Origin: Acidobacteriaceae bacterium
Lineage (GTDB): Bacteria; Acidobacteriota; Terriglobia; Terriglobales; Acidobacteriaceae
NCBI GenBank assembly: GCA_003165795.1
Contig: PMWW01000192.1
Span: 1-51,495 of the forward strand
Reading direction: 5' to 3'
DNA: 51,495 nucleotides
Every line of letters starts with the position of its first letter. The stretch's first letter is position 1. A model generated the notes under the pieces. It saw nothing but the letters and a program-made list of their open reading frames with translations, did not search any database and was not told where the DNA came from. Both the position numbers and the translations under genes were made by a program. Below, piece after piece: positions 1 to 8,295 of this stretch.

Positions 1-111
1 TTCGACGTGACGCGGGAGCAGATTACAGCGGTGCTTGAGTTTGTGGCGCAGAGCCTCAAGGTGTCAGCACCGGCGCAGGTCTCCGAGCCCGTCGATGCTC
101 ATTCTCTTTGA
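1..111 (+). CDS. DUF433-family antitoxin-like protein, C-terminal end (cut by window edge)
   Basis: The first 36 codons are open from base 1 and end in TGA at 109-111. The visible start FDVTREQITAVLEF resembles the end of DUF433 proteins, where a 'lt.e.i.aal.fa' helix closes the small winged-helix-like domain. DUF433 proteins usually act as the antitoxin partner of a DUF5615 protein, and a DUF5615-like gene overlaps this one by 17 nt, which supports the call. Only the tail is visible, so the start, length and DNA-binding part cannot be judged. Confidence 0.6.
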   Translation, partial: FDVTREQITAVLEFVAQSLKVSAPAQVSEPVDAHSL

Positions 112-424
112 CCACGGAGCGCCACGGGGCGTTGCCCGTGCGCTTCGCGGCCACACCGTCATCACAGCTAAAGCGAGAGGTTGGGACAGGCTGGCGAACG
201 GCGCTTTGTTGAAGGTGGCCGAGGAAGCGGCAGTTGATCTCTTGTTCACTACCGACCAGAAAATCCGCTACCAGCAGAACTTAACGGGCCGGAAGATTGC
301 CATCGTCGTTTTGGCCGGTACGACAAAATGGTCACGCGTACGGTTGCATCTTGAACGCATCGCCGCCGTGGTGGACGCGGCCCCACCGGGCAGCTATACA
401 GAAATTCCAATACCCTTCGATTAA
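95..424 (+). CDS. DUF5615 PIN-like toxin-type protein
   Basis: This 109-residue protein starts MLILFDHGAPRGVARAL and carries an early conserved Asp (D6), as in DUF5615 proteins, which have a PIN/Mut7-C-like nuclease fold. A second acidic patch, FTTDQKIRYQQN near residues 62-73, matches the family's 'd.df' region, and IAIVVLAG follows as the usual core strand. The ATG at 95 is preferred because it overlaps the upstream DUF433-like gene (stop at 111), as in paired toxin-antitoxin genes; a longer frame upstream would only read through that gene. Toxicity is inferred from family context. Confidence 0.65.
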   Translation: MLILFDHGAPRGVARALRGHTVITAKARGWDRLANGALLKVAEEAAVDLLFTTDQKIRYQQNLTGRKIAIVVLAGTTKWSRVRLHLERIAAVVDAAPPGSYTEIPIPFD

Positions 425-467
425 GCCCTACCGTTTAACACCTACTCAAATGCGCTAGACTCATAGC

Positions 468-722
468 ATGTTCGACGATCTGATGACTGACAGAATAACT
501 GTGAGAACCAGTGAGGGGAAAATATTCATGGACGTTGCCGCATCTGTGCAAGGCAACAAGGTTTTCACTGAGCGCACGGAAATTCCCTTACGCCCCGGGG
601 ACCAGATCAGCCGCATAACGCCTGCTGGTGTCGAAGAAACCTTCATCATCGAAGACCCCGGCTTTCACAGTGGCGGCGGAGATTTACCGGACACTTATCA
701 AATGCGAGTACGGCGCAGTTAA
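468..722 (+). CDS. Small conserved-looking hypothetical protein (84 aa)
   Basis: An 84-residue soluble protein starting MFDDLMTDRITVRTSEGK. It alternates hydrophobic and charged residues in a way that suggests a small beta barrel (ITVRTSEGKIFMDVAASVQG, then ISRITPAGVEETFIIEDPGF). No signal peptide or membrane segment is visible. I do not recognise the family. It lies 43 nt after the DUF5615-like gene on the same strand and ends 80 nt before the stop of the opposing membrane-protein gene. Its composition is balanced and no better frame overlaps it, so it is probably real. Confidence 0.5.
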   Translation: MFDDLMTDRITVRTSEGKIFMDVAASVQGNKVFTERTEIPLRPGDQISRITPAGVEETFIIEDPGFHSGGGDLPDTYQMRVRRS

Positions 723-802
723 CCTCCCGGGTTCCTAGTGGCGAAGAAGCGCGAATTTTTTTGGGCGACCCTTCCCTACCCCGTGTCGCGCCGGTTGCTG
801 CT

Positions 803-1174
803 TTACCGCTCCTTCATGGCCGCAAACGCCGAAGGCAATTGCAACCCGAAACCAATAATGATGAAGCCCAAACCCCAAGGCACGTATGTGGGCCTTTCCG
901 CAATGATTTCCGGCGTAGGTCCAGTGTGCTTCCAGTCGTCGGGGCAAGTATCAGTCGTGACGATCAGTGGTCCTCCGAAGCCACTTGCTACCAGCTTACC
1001 GTTAAGACAAATAGCAACCCCGCCGTCACTTTTTTCTACGAGCCGAAAGTTCGAGGACTTCAGCGTCAAAGAGCAGAACAAAAGAATGCTGCCAGCCAAA
1101 CTAAAAAACAGTCCGACCAAATTTAGAATTGCTTTACCCCGGGAACGCCTCGCGCGCTCTTTTTCAATCCCCAT
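803..1174 (-). CDS. Hypothetical membrane protein with two transmembrane segments
   Basis: A 123-residue protein with a basic N-terminus (MGIEKERARRSRGKA), a first membrane helix at about residues 16-36 (LNLVGLFFSLAGSILLFCS), an extracytoplasmic loop of about 60 residues with two Cys (AICLNG and DTCPDD) that could form a disulfide, and a second helix near residues 98-116 (WGLGFIIIGFGLQLPSAFA). This pattern makes the minus frame much more credible than the overlapping plus-strand open frames, which have no domain-like pattern. Function unknown. Confidence 0.5.
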   Translation of the reverse strand: MGIEKERARRSRGKAILNLVGLFFSLAGSILLFCSLTLKSSNFRLVEKSDGGVAICLNGKLVASGFGGPLIVTTDTCPDDWKHTGPTPEIIAERPTYVPWGLGFIIIGFGLQLPSAFAAMKER

Positions 1175-1308
1175 GCACTCATTGTGACGCTTATTTCCGG
1201 TGTCTCAAAGGGTAAAGCGTAGCCCCTTCCCTGCCCCGCAGCTTCCGGGCTATTGTCCGCCCTCATGATCGAGCGGAATTGCCTAGCGGCAATCTGTGCG
1301 CGTGTCCT

Positions 1309-1321
1309 TATAATATTCCGA
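1309..1321 (+). promoter_or_regulatory. Candidate -10 box of a leaderless gene
   Basis: A perfect TATAAT lies at 1309-1314, ending six bases before an ATG at 1321. If used, transcription would start at or next to the ATG, giving a leaderless mRNA. No Shine-Dalgarno sequence is visible in the gap, which fits. No convincing -35 hexamer is present at the expected distance, so this is tentative. Confidence 0.35.
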
Positions 1322-1836
1322 TGACCGCGAGTTGCATTCTAGAATGGCTCAAAGCTATCGGTCCGGTTGCTGTCGCCCTAGCTGTCCTCATTGCGACGTG
1401 CTGGTTTTACCGATGGCAAATCCGCCTCGCCAAGCAAAAGCTCCGTCATGACCTGTACGAGCGGAGGTTCGCTATTTATGCCGCCTTTCGAGAACTCTTG
1501 TTAGCTTTCATCGAAAAGCGCGATGACGAGATTATGGCTGCGTTTCGAAAAGCGAGCATCGCGCGTTTCGAAGCCCGGTTTGTGCTCGACGATCCGGAAA
1601 TCGACGCGAATTTAGATGCTCTGTGCAAACAAGCAACCGCCGATGTTATTAGCAACATAATGTATTTCGATGCCATGAAGCCGCACGGTACGATGGGCGA
1701 TCCCCAAATATCCCAAGAGTTTGCAGAAAGAGCGGGCCGCCTTGGCAGGGCCAAGCTTGATCTTGTTGGTCGTTATTTTGAAGAACTGCCCAAACAGTTT
1801 GAGAAGTATCTAAAGCTTACTGATTTTTCGGAATGA
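1321..1836 (+). CDS. Hypothetical protein, N-terminal membrane anchor plus helical domain
   Basis: With the ATG at 1321 the protein has 171 residues. A single hydrophobic helix (IGPVAVALAVLIATCWFY, about residues 12-29) is followed by a mostly helical, charged cytoplasmic region (QIRLAKQKLRHDLYERRFAI onward). This 'one TM then LRxxLYERRxxIY' layout is common in uncharacterised bacterial membrane-anchored proteins. An in-frame start at 1279 exists, but the -10-like TATAAT at 1309-1314 would then lie inside the gene. No enzyme motif is visible. Confidence 0.55.
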   Translation: MTASCILEWLKAIGPVAVALAVLIATCWFYRWQIRLAKQKLRHDLYERRFAIYAAFRELLLAFIEKRDDEIMAAFRKASIARFEARFVLDDPEIDANLDALCKQATADVISNIMYFDAMKPHGTMGDPQISQEFAERAGRLGRAKLDLVGRYFEELPKQFEKYLKLTDFSE

Positions 1837-2374
1837 ACCCTCCCCCTGAAGCTCTGTCACCAAAATCTGGCCCCCGTGAGCACCCTGCCATGCGGACGCC
1901 TCGTTGTCGCAGAAAGGGTAAGTTTTGCGACGCCCGTGAGGCCAATGAAATCGGCCCTTTCAGGGTCTCATAACTCAGTCTCAAAATCGAATGCACGTCG
2001 TCGAGTTGAGCCAAGGGTTTGATCCGCAGGGCTGAGCAGGCTGCACGGTCGCCGCGCCGCCGAAAAATCTCAAATCTCAGTCTCAAAAAATCAGCCTGCG
2101 ATTTCGGCTCTCATGGTAGTACCCGGCCGTGAACACGCGGAGCGCCCGGAGTTAAATCCGCTGTAACCGCGACCGTTCACGAACCAGAAGGATGTATAGT
2201 CGCCAAACCGCCGACTGAGAGCGGACGACACGCCGTAAGTCACAAGAAAGGGCAGGGCGTTTTACGTCCACGTGGTGGTGCCAATGCGGTTGCCGATGCT
2301 TCTCGGGAGTAATGTCCTCGAAGCCGGTTTCGGGCCAGTTTCTGCCTTGCCAACCATCCGGCGTTGGATAAGGC
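1837..2374. other. Non-coding stretch with short dispersed repeats
   Basis: No credible gene in 538 bp. It holds the motif CTCAGTCTCAAAA twice (near 1975 and 2074), a reverse-complement version of the CTTACCCTTT word seen at 15.4 and 16.8 kb (near 1915-1925), and the first copy of the 64-bp structured repeat at 2197-2260. It looks like repeat-rich spacer between the unknown membrane gene and the 3' end of glgC. Confidence 0.5.
2197..2260 (+). repeat. 64-bp structured dispersed repeat, copy 1
   Basis: Bases 2197-2260 match 5701-5764 at 62 of 64 positions, same orientation. A hairpin is visible at the start (GTCGCC, loop AAACC, GCCGAC, one mismatch in this copy) and an outer ACGCC/GGCGT pairing later. 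Weaker similarity continues about 20 bp downstream, where both copies have a CCA/TGG palindrome with different bases. Confidence 0.7.
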
Positions 2375-3685
2375 TCAGGCGAACATAGCCGCCAGTGGCA
2401 CGGTGCTGTGTTCTCGCCCGATGACGACTATGCCGGAATCAGTCACATGCCATCCGCGCGCGCGGTCGGCATCGAGATCGTATCCGACCGTGGCGTCCTC
2501 CGGAATACGAACGTTCTTATCCAGGATGGCGCGGCGCAGCTTGGCGCGCCGCCCGATGTGGCAGTTGTCCATGAGGACGCAGCCTTCTACCAGAGCGCTG
2601 GTGTGGACGTGGATGCCTCGTCCGAGAACGGACTTCCGCACTACGCCCCCGGAAACAATGCATCCGCCGGATACGATGCTGTCGATCGCAAGACCGCGGC
2701 GGTTATCTTCATCGAAGACGAACTTCGCGGGCGGATCGGGGTAGCTTGTGCTGCGCACTGGCCACTCGCGATTGTAGAGATTGAGTTCGGGCTTGACGTG
2801 GTTCAAGTCCATATTAGCTTCGTAGAAGGCATCGATCGTGCCGACATCGCGCCAGGAAGGGATGGAGTCTTCAGGCTCGCCGGGAATTCGGTTGGTCTCG
2901 AAGTTGTAAGCATAGATGGGGGCGTTGCCGGCGAGATTAGGCAGGATGTCCTTGCCAAAATCGTGATGACTGCCCGGGGTATTTGCGTCGCCCTTGAGCA
3001 GATCCAGAAGACTGCGCGTGGAAAAGATGTAGTTGCCCATGGAGGCGTATACGCGCCCGGGATCGGTGGGCATGGTGGGCGCGTTGGGGTCCTTCTCGTG
3101 AAATCCCATGATGCGTCCATCCTCATTCGCCTCGATGACGCCGAAGTCGGAGGCGTGCTCTCGGGAAACTGGGATGGCGGCGACGGTCACTTCCGCCTGC
3201 TTCGCTATGTGGAAATCAATCATGCTGGCGACATTCATGCGGTAAATGTGGTCGCCACCGAAAATGGCCACCAAGTGCGGATCCGACTGCTCGATGAGGT
3301 TAATGTTCTGAAAGATGGCATCGGCAGTCCCGAGATACCAGGATTCGTTCTCCGAACGCATCTGTGCAGGCACGTTGATGATGAATTGGCTCTTCAACAT
3401 TCCGCTGAACTGCCATCCCTCGCTTAAATGCTGGAGCAGCGACTGGCTGCGGAACTGGGTGAGCACATAGATCGAATAGATTCCGGAATTGACGAAATTG
3501 CTCAGGACGAAATCGATGATCCGGTATTTGCCTCCAAAGGGAACCGCAGGTTTGGCGCGTTCCCGCGTAAGTGGAAACAGCCGGGTTCCTTTGCCACCGG
3601 CGAGCACGATGCCCAAAACGCGGGGGTGTACGGCTCTTTGCACGACGAAGGTGGATTCTCGTTCAGGGGTCATAATTTCAGGCAA
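2375..3685 (-). CDS. glgC: Glucose-1-phosphate adenylyltransferase
   Basis: This enzyme makes ADP-glucose from glucose-1-phosphate and ATP, the committed step of bacterial glycogen synthesis. The 436-residue protein has the nucleotidyltransferase signature [11 protein letters not shown] (residues 30-40), [15 protein letters not shown] soon after, GDHIYRM in the middle, and a C-terminal left-handed beta-helix ([16 protein letters not shown] region), at the usual length for GlgC. The frame opens with TTG at 3685 behind GAGGG; an ATG four codons later (3673) is the alternative start. It stands alone here, with no other glg genes in the window. Confidence 0.95.
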   Translation of the reverse strand: MPEIMTPERESTFVVQRAVHPRVLGIVLAGGKGTRLFPLTRERAKPAVPFGGKYRIIDFVLSNFVNSGIYSIYVLTQFRSQSLLQHLSEGWQFSGMLKSQFIINVPAQMRSENESWYLGTADAIFQNINLIEQSDPHLVAIFGGDHIYRMNVASMIDFHIAKQAEVTVAAIPVSREHASDFGVIEANEDGRIMGFHEKDPNAPTMPTDPGRVYASMGNYIFSTRSLLDLLKGDANTPGSHHDFGKDILPNLAGNAPIYAYNFETNRIPGEPEDSIPSWRDVGTIDAFYEANMDLNHVKPELNLYNREWPVRSTSYPDPPAKFVFDEDNRRGLAIDSIVSGGCIVSGGVVRKSVLGRGIHVHTSALVEGCVLMDNCHIGRRAKLRRAILDKNVRIPEDATVGYDLDADRARGWHVTDSGIVVIGREHSTVPLAAMFA

Positions 3686-3867
3686 TCAGCCCTCACAAAG
3701 ACATTTCTGCGGCAAGATGTTACCAGAGGATCCGGGCTAGAATCTGTGATACTGAATTCATTCCGGGCCAGAAGTCTTGTTCGAGGAGATGATGTCTACA
3801 GCTATCTCTGGAAAGCTGACTTCGGAGTCGCCCGGCGGTCGCCCCCTAGTCTGAATTACACAGCATG

Positions 3868-3881
3868 GTGACTCAAATCAC
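3868..3881. promoter_or_regulatory. CRP/FNR-type palindrome between glgC and the DUF1254 gene
   Basis: GTGA-N6-TCAC (GTGACTCAAATCAC) lies between the divergent starts of glgC (3685) and the DUF1254 gene (3969). It sits inside a 10-bp direct repeat CACAGCATGG (3859-3868 and 3879-3888) with exactly 20-bp spacing, about two helical turns. On the opposite strand it reads TGTGATTTGAGTCACC, close to the site at 45742-45757. Binding by a CRP/FNR-family regulator is inferred. Confidence 0.45.
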
Positions 3882-3968
3882 AGCATGGCCGTGCTGCGGG
3901 CTGCGACCATGATCCTTCCTGAACGAATAGCGGGTCACCCAACAAAGACCTGAGAAATGGAAGGATCA

Positions 3969-5438
3969 ATGACTGTCCGAGGTAGGAATTTCGTTGCTTT
4001 GGTTGGAGTGCTGGCGCTGATGGCCGGGGCGGTCGCGGCCCAGCAGGATTCGGTCGCTGGGAAGCCCCCGAAGCAGGGGGCACAAGTCCCGCCAGCGCAG
4101 GCCAAGGCTTTGGAAGACTGGTCGTATTCGCTTGCCGTCCAGGCTGCTACTTGGGGTAGCCCCGCCGTAATCATGTACGCCCTGCGCGATCACGATGCCA
4201 CGGGACCCAATTCCAAGGCGCCGCCGAACGGTCTCTGGCGGATGGAGAACACCTCAACTCCGGAGCTCGCTGAAAAAGCGGGTTACGTGCTGCCGAACCT
4301 GAGCGTGATCTACGGCTTCGGTTTTCTCGACCTGCGTCAGGAGCCGGTCGTCCTGAGCCTTCCCGATTCAAATGGGCTCTACTACATGGTGGAAACTGTC
4401 GACATGTGGACCAACGCCTTCGCGTATCCGGCGGGCGCGGAGGCCGGTTACAAGGGAGGAAAAGTCGCCTATGTCGCTCCTGGCTGGCAGGGTGAGTTGC
4501 CGCCGGGTGTCAAGCGCATTGATTCGCCGACGCCTTGGGTTTTGATCCAGCCTCGCGTGCATCTACCGCAACAAAGTGGTCTGGAAGCCGCCCGAAAAGT
4601 CTTGGCACAAATCAAGCCGCAGACACTGTCGGAATACTTGGGCCACGCGGCACAACCGGCTCCCAAGAACAACTATGCCGTGCCGAACTTGATCAATCCG
4701 AAATTGCCGGTGAGCACCTTGGATTTCAAGGACCCGCTGCAGTTCTGGGAGATCATGTCCGCGGTCATCAACGAGAACCCTCCTCCCAAGGACGAGATCG
4801 CCGCCGTCCTGCCGATGTTCGCGCCCCTTGGCATCGAACTGGGCAAGCAGTGGGACCGGACCAAGGTCAACCCGATTGTCCTGAAGGCGATGTCCCGAGC
4901 GGCTGTGGACGTGCCAAAGATTCTGGCCACGCTGCCGATAGGTCAGCCCGTCAACGGCTGGTTCATCCCGTCGTCCACGATGGGCGTCTATGGCACGGAT
5001 TACAGTCTTCGCGCCTATGTCGCGCGGAATGGCTTGACCGCCAACACACCCGAAGAAGCGGTCTATTTGCAAGCAGTCCTGGATGGCGCGGACCAACCGC
5101 TCAACGGAACCAAGCAGTACACCATGACGTTCAAACAACCGCCGCCCTTCAACGAACCGGCTTTCTGGGCGTTGCGGATGTTCGACGCCACGAACTACTA
5201 CCCCGTCCCGAATCCGATCAATCGTTATGTCCTGGGGAGTGACTACCCAGACATGAAAAAGAACGCGGATGGATCGTTGACCATCTACTTGCAGAGCAAG
5301 AATCCCGGGAAGGACAAGGAAGCGAATTGGCTGCCCACACCCACAGGACCTTTCATGTTGATCCTTGGCACCTACGCTCCGGGTAAGGCACTAATCGATG
5401 GCACATACGTTCCGCCGCCGGCCGTGATCGTCAAATAG
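3969..5438 (+). CDS. Secreted DUF1254/DUF1214 domain protein
   Basis: A protein of about 490 residues with a signal peptide (FVALVGVLALMAGAVAAQQ), then a DUF1254 region (WSYSLAVQAATWGSPAVIMY at the front, YYMVETVDMWTNAF in the middle), then a DUF1214 region near the C-terminus (PPPFNEPAFWALRMFDATNY, YLQSKNPGKDKEANWLPTP, GPFMLILGTYAP). These paired domains are widespread, probably periplasmic, and of unknown reaction. The ATG at 3969 follows GAAGGA closely; an in-frame ATG at 3957 has no Shine-Dalgarno. A CRP/FNR-like palindrome lies about 90 bp upstream, shared with divergent glgC. Confidence 0.85.
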   Translation: MTVRGRNFVALVGVLALMAGAVAAQQDSVAGKPPKQGAQVPPAQAKALEDWSYSLAVQAATWGSPAVIMYALRDHDATGPNSKAPPNGLWRMENTSTPELAEKAGYVLPNLSVIYGFGFLDLRQEPVVLSLPDSNGLYYMVETVDMWTNAFAYPAGAEAGYKGGKVAYVAPGWQGELPPGVKRIDSPTPWVLIQPRVHLPQQSGLEAARKVLAQIKPQTLSEYLGHAAQPAPKNNYAVPNLINPKLPVSTLDFKDPLQFWEIMSAVINENPPPKDEIAAVLPMFAPLGIELGKQWDRTKVNPIVLKAMSRAAVDVPKILATLPIGQPVNGWFIPSSTMGVYGTDYSLRAYVARNGLTANTPEEAVYLQAVLDGADQPLNGTKQYTMTFKQPPPFNEPAFWALRMFDATNYYPVPNPINRYVLGSDYPDMKKNADGSLTIYLQSKNPGKDKEANWLPTPTGPFMLILGTYAPGKALIDGTYVPPPAVIVK

Positions 5439-5854
5439 AGTTCCTGCGGCGGCTAGAATTGCGGCGACAACAAGGGGCATGCACAAGTGCCGCCCTCTTC
5501 CTTTCGGCACCACACAGTTGGTGCATTGTCGATGATTCGGAATCTGACTCCTCACCACTCTCGGATAGCTATTACGAAATCGCAAACTCACAGCGAAAGA
5601 CGTCTAGTGCCCGCTTCCCAACGGTCCGGCGCGAGTCACGAGCAAACGGGAATTGGTTTCGGGCCCGAAGTCTTGTGGGAGGAAGTTTCACTTGGCCGTG
5701 TAGTCGGCAAACCGCCGACTGAGAGCGGACGACACGCCGTAAGTCACAAGAAAGGGTAGGGCGTGATACAGCCAAGTGGCTGCTGAAAACACAACTTTAT
5801 CGTCTAAGTGAAAAACGAAGGCAGGCTGGGAGAGGACTTTCAATCCAACACAGG
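5439..5854. other. Non-coding stretch holding a second 64-bp repeat
   Basis: No credible gene in 416 bp. It contains a 20-bp word (5657-5676, TTTCGGGCCCGAAGTCTTGT) that matches 3761-3780 at 18 of 20 bases, so this word flanks the DUF1254 gene on both sides. The 64-bp repeat copy lies at 5701-5764, followed by a palindrome CAGCCA-AG-TGGCTG. Confidence 0.5.
5701..5764 (+). repeat. 64-bp structured dispersed repeat, copy 2
   Basis: Matches 2197-2260 at 62 of 64 bases. In this copy the first hairpin is perfect (GTCGGC, loop AAACC, GCCGAC). It ends about 90 bp before the small basic-protein gene at 5855, same strand. Confidence 0.7.
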
Positions 5855-6130
5855 GTGGTGGGCTTACCCGTTAACGCTGCCGAGAAATCTACTTCCAAAC
5901 GTCGGCGTATGGGTCCGGCTGCACGAGCCAGAATAGCCGCTTGGTGGGCAAAGCAGAAAGCTAAGCCGGAGCCCAAGAAGGTTGCGCCTGTCTCGAAGAA
6001 GTCCACTGGTCGGAAGCCGATGAGTGCAGCCATGCGGAAGAAATTGTCAGCGATGATGAAGGTAAGGTGGGCGGCAAGTAGGAACTCGAAACGGCGAAGA
6101 CCATCTTCGGGTGGATGGCCTTCGCCGTAG
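5855..6130 (+). CDS. Small lysine/arginine-rich protein with duplicated motif
   Basis: A 91-residue, very basic protein read from GTG at 5855. Two similar helical motifs are visible: RRRMGPAARARIAAWWAKQK (about residues 16-35) and GRKPMSAAMRKKLSAMMKVR (about 52-71). Such 'aaRkkia..mkarWa' motifs occur in small nucleic-acid-binding or histone-like basic proteins, so DNA or RNA binding is a reasonable inference. No clear Shine-Dalgarno fixes the start. It converges with the antiporter gene 34 bp downstream. Confidence 0.5.
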   Translation: MVGLPVNAAEKSTSKRRRMGPAARARIAAWWAKQKAKPEPKKVAPVSKKSTGRKPMSAAMRKKLSAMMKVRWAASRNSKRRRPSSGGWPSP

Positions 6131-6164
6131 CAAATTCTTCGATAGCGGGATCGTGCCCGCGCCT

Positions 6165-7292
6165 TCACCCCTGCACCAGCAGCAGCAGAAACGTGACAAA
6201 CAGTAGCAGGTGGACGAGCCCCTGCAGCACGTTGGTTCGGCCGCTGGCAAAGGTCAGGATGCTGACGCCGAGCGTCAGCACCAGCAGCACGATGTTGCCA
6301 TGCTCCACCCCCAGGATTATCGGATGGTGGGTCCAGTTGCTCACAATCAGCATCGCGGGAACCGTAAGTCCAATCGTTGACAACACTGATCCCAGAAAGA
6401 TGTTGACCGAGCGTTGCATCTGGTTCGCCAGCGCCGCCCGCGTAGCGCCAATCGCCTCCGGAGTCGCCACCAGCACCGCGATCACCACGCCGCTCCAGGC
6501 CTGCGGCGCGTGCAGAGTCTCGGTCAAGTAATCAACCGGATGGGCCAACTGTTCGGCCAGGTACACCACCGGCAAGATGTACAGCGTGAGTAGTAGGACA
6601 TGGTAGGGCAGCGAATGCGGAGCAGAAGTTGCCTCCTTGTGCTGCACTACCTCATCAGTCTCACTCAGGCTAAAGTAGCCGCGATGCCGCCCGGTCTGCA
6701 CGCCGAGGAAGACGCTGTACAGGCCGACCGTGAGCAAGGCCAGCGCCCACTCCTGCGGATGAGAAAGCGTCGGGCCCGCCGTGGTCGTGGTGTAGTTGGG
6801 CAGCACCAGCGACAGAACTGCCAGTGGAATAATCACCCCCAGGTAGGCGTTGGCGCCCTGAAGGTTGTAGTCCTGTTCCCGGTGCTTCCAGGCGCCTGCC
6901 AGAAGCGAGATTCCCACCATCCCGTTCAGGTTGATCATGATCACGGCGATCAAGGTGTCGCGCACGAGACTTGGATTGTTCTGCCCGTGCAGCATCACCG
7001 CCGAGATGCTCATCACTTCGATGAACGTCACCGACAGCGTGAGGACGAGCGTTCCGTACGGCTCGCCCAGCAGCGCGGCGAGGTGTTCGGCGTGGCGTAC
7101 GACTGACATTGCCGAGCCGAGGATCACGCCAAAGAGCCAGAAGAAAACAAACGCCAGCACCCACGGATTGGCGAGTTTCGACCACAGCGTCTGGCCGGCG
7201 AGCACAAAAGCCACGCATGTCGTCAGGCTGACGGCAACGAACCATTCCGCCCGGCACCCTGCGCGCTCAAGATTTTTCTGATGGCTGGTCAC
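6165..7292 (-). CDS. chaA: ChaA-like calcium (sodium)/proton antiporter
   Basis: An inner-membrane exchanger of the CaCA superfamily that should expel Ca2+ or Na+ in exchange for protons. About eleven hydrophobic helices are visible. The two family repeat motifs are present: YGTLVLTLSVTFIEVMSISA in the first half and VLVATPEAIGATRAALANQ in the second, each with the conserved acidic residue needed for cation passage. A cytoplasmic acidic segment (SLSETDEVVQHKEA) separates the halves. The GTG at 7292 is chosen because GGGAGA lies nine bases upstream; the frame itself opens at 7379. It is a single-gene unit. Confidence 0.85.
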   Translation of the reverse strand: MTSHQKNLERAGCRAEWFVAVSLTTCVAFVLAGQTLWSKLANPWVLAFVFFWLFGVILGSAMSVVRHAEHLAALLGEPYGTLVLTLSVTFIEVMSISAVMLHGQNNPSLVRDTLIAVIMINLNGMVGISLLAGAWKHREQDYNLQGANAYLGVIIPLAVLSLVLPNYTTTTAGPTLSHPQEWALALLTVGLYSVFLGVQTGRHRGYFSLSETDEVVQHKEATSAPHSLPYHVLLLTLYILPVVYLAEQLAHPVDYLTETLHAPQAWSGVVIAVLVATPEAIGATRAALANQMQRSVNIFLGSVLSTIGLTVPAMLIVSNWTHHPIILGVEHGNIVLLVLTLGVSILTFASGRTNVLQGLVHLLLFVTFLLLLVQG

Positions 7293-7596
7293 GCTCGTGG
7301 ATCTCCCGACATTCGCACGATGAACTCCCCGTCGTATCGCGAACCTGCTCTCGCGATGTCCAAAGAGCATATCAAACACCTGTCGAGGTTCTGTCCCGCC
7401 GCGGCTACATCAACTTCTCGGCGCTTCGCGTGGCGCGATTCCTCCTCTAGCAGTGGCCAGCACATTACGAGAAAATAACCAATTTGCTTTTCTTCGCGGC
7501 CTCACCGGGCCACAATAGATTTGTCGGATAGCTGTTGGTTTACCCCGACAGCAAAGAGGGATGCTCACATCCTCCCCGCCACTCTAACGGGGGACC

Positions 7597-8286
7597 TTGA
7601 ATATGACGGAAAGGTGGCCAGCAGGGGACACCACCCTGGTAACGCTCGAAGAGACCCTTGCAAGCATTCGCGAACGCTTCATTGAGGATGCTTGGACGAT
7701 TCGGACAGCCAATGTGTCCGTCCACGAGAAAGTGAGGGCTTGTATCAACCCGGCGCGTGGATCGGCCCAGTTGAAGCGTGCACACAAAATAGTCAACTCA
7801 GCTCTCATTGAGTGGCAGGAAAATCTGGTGGGTCAAGCTAAGAAATATTTTAAGACACTCTTTGAAGTTGCCATTGCCCATCCAGAATGGACTGGCGGCA
7901 ATCCAGTAGCATGGGCTCGATCTCAAGCGGATGCACTGTGGACGGAGGAGTTGGATCAGGGTCGCGACGAGAGCTGTCAGTGGACCGCAGGCGAGGAAGA
8001 AAGGCAGCAGCGTGGTCTTCCGGCCACCTTGGGAGCTAAACCGGTTCGGCATCTTGATTGGTTCAGATGGGTTTGCGATGGGCCACCCGATATAAGCCGC
8101 ATTCCGGGCTCGGCTGGTTGGGATGAACCATGGCGTGCGCCTAACTGGGTGATGGGGAAGATCTGGAACCGCCGCCTCCTGACGGTCGCTCAGACGAACT
8201 ATGTGCTCCGCGCGCTCGTACCGATCTGGAAGGTCGATTGGACTTTGAGCTGCATCGAACGGAGACAAAAGGGAAGATTAAACTAG
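7597..8286 (+). CDS. Hypothetical protein next to integrase relic
   Basis: A 229-residue soluble protein starting MNMTERWPAGDTTL. The first 100 residues are helical and charged (SIRERFIEDAWTIRTANVSV, IVNSALIEWQENLVGQAKKY); the later part is Trp-rich (DWFRWVCDGPPDISRIPG, GWDEPWRAPNWVMGKIWN). I do not recognise the family. It ends ten bases before the recombinase fragment and probably belongs to the same mobile-element relic beside tRNA-Ser. Its C-terminus may be altered by the deletion that removed the front of the recombinase. Confidence 0.5.
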   Translation: MNMTERWPAGDTTLVTLEETLASIRERFIEDAWTIRTANVSVHEKVRACINPARGSAQLKRAHKIVNSALIEWQENLVGQAKKYFKTLFEVAIAHPEWTGGNPVAWARSQADALWTEELDQGRDESCQWTAGEEERQQRGLPATLGAKPVRHLDWFRWVCDGPPDISRIPGSAGWDEPWRAPNWVMGKIWNRRLLTVAQTNYVLRALVPIWKVDWTLSCIERRQKGRLN

Positions 8287-8295
8287 CGCGTCACG

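Noticed and set aside
738-1187. Plus-strand frames opposite the small membrane protein
   Set aside because: Lack a hydrophobic or domain pattern; the minus-strand frame has two clean membrane helices.
2408-3427. Long plus-strand frame over glgC
   Set aside because: Antisense shadow of glgC with no motif.
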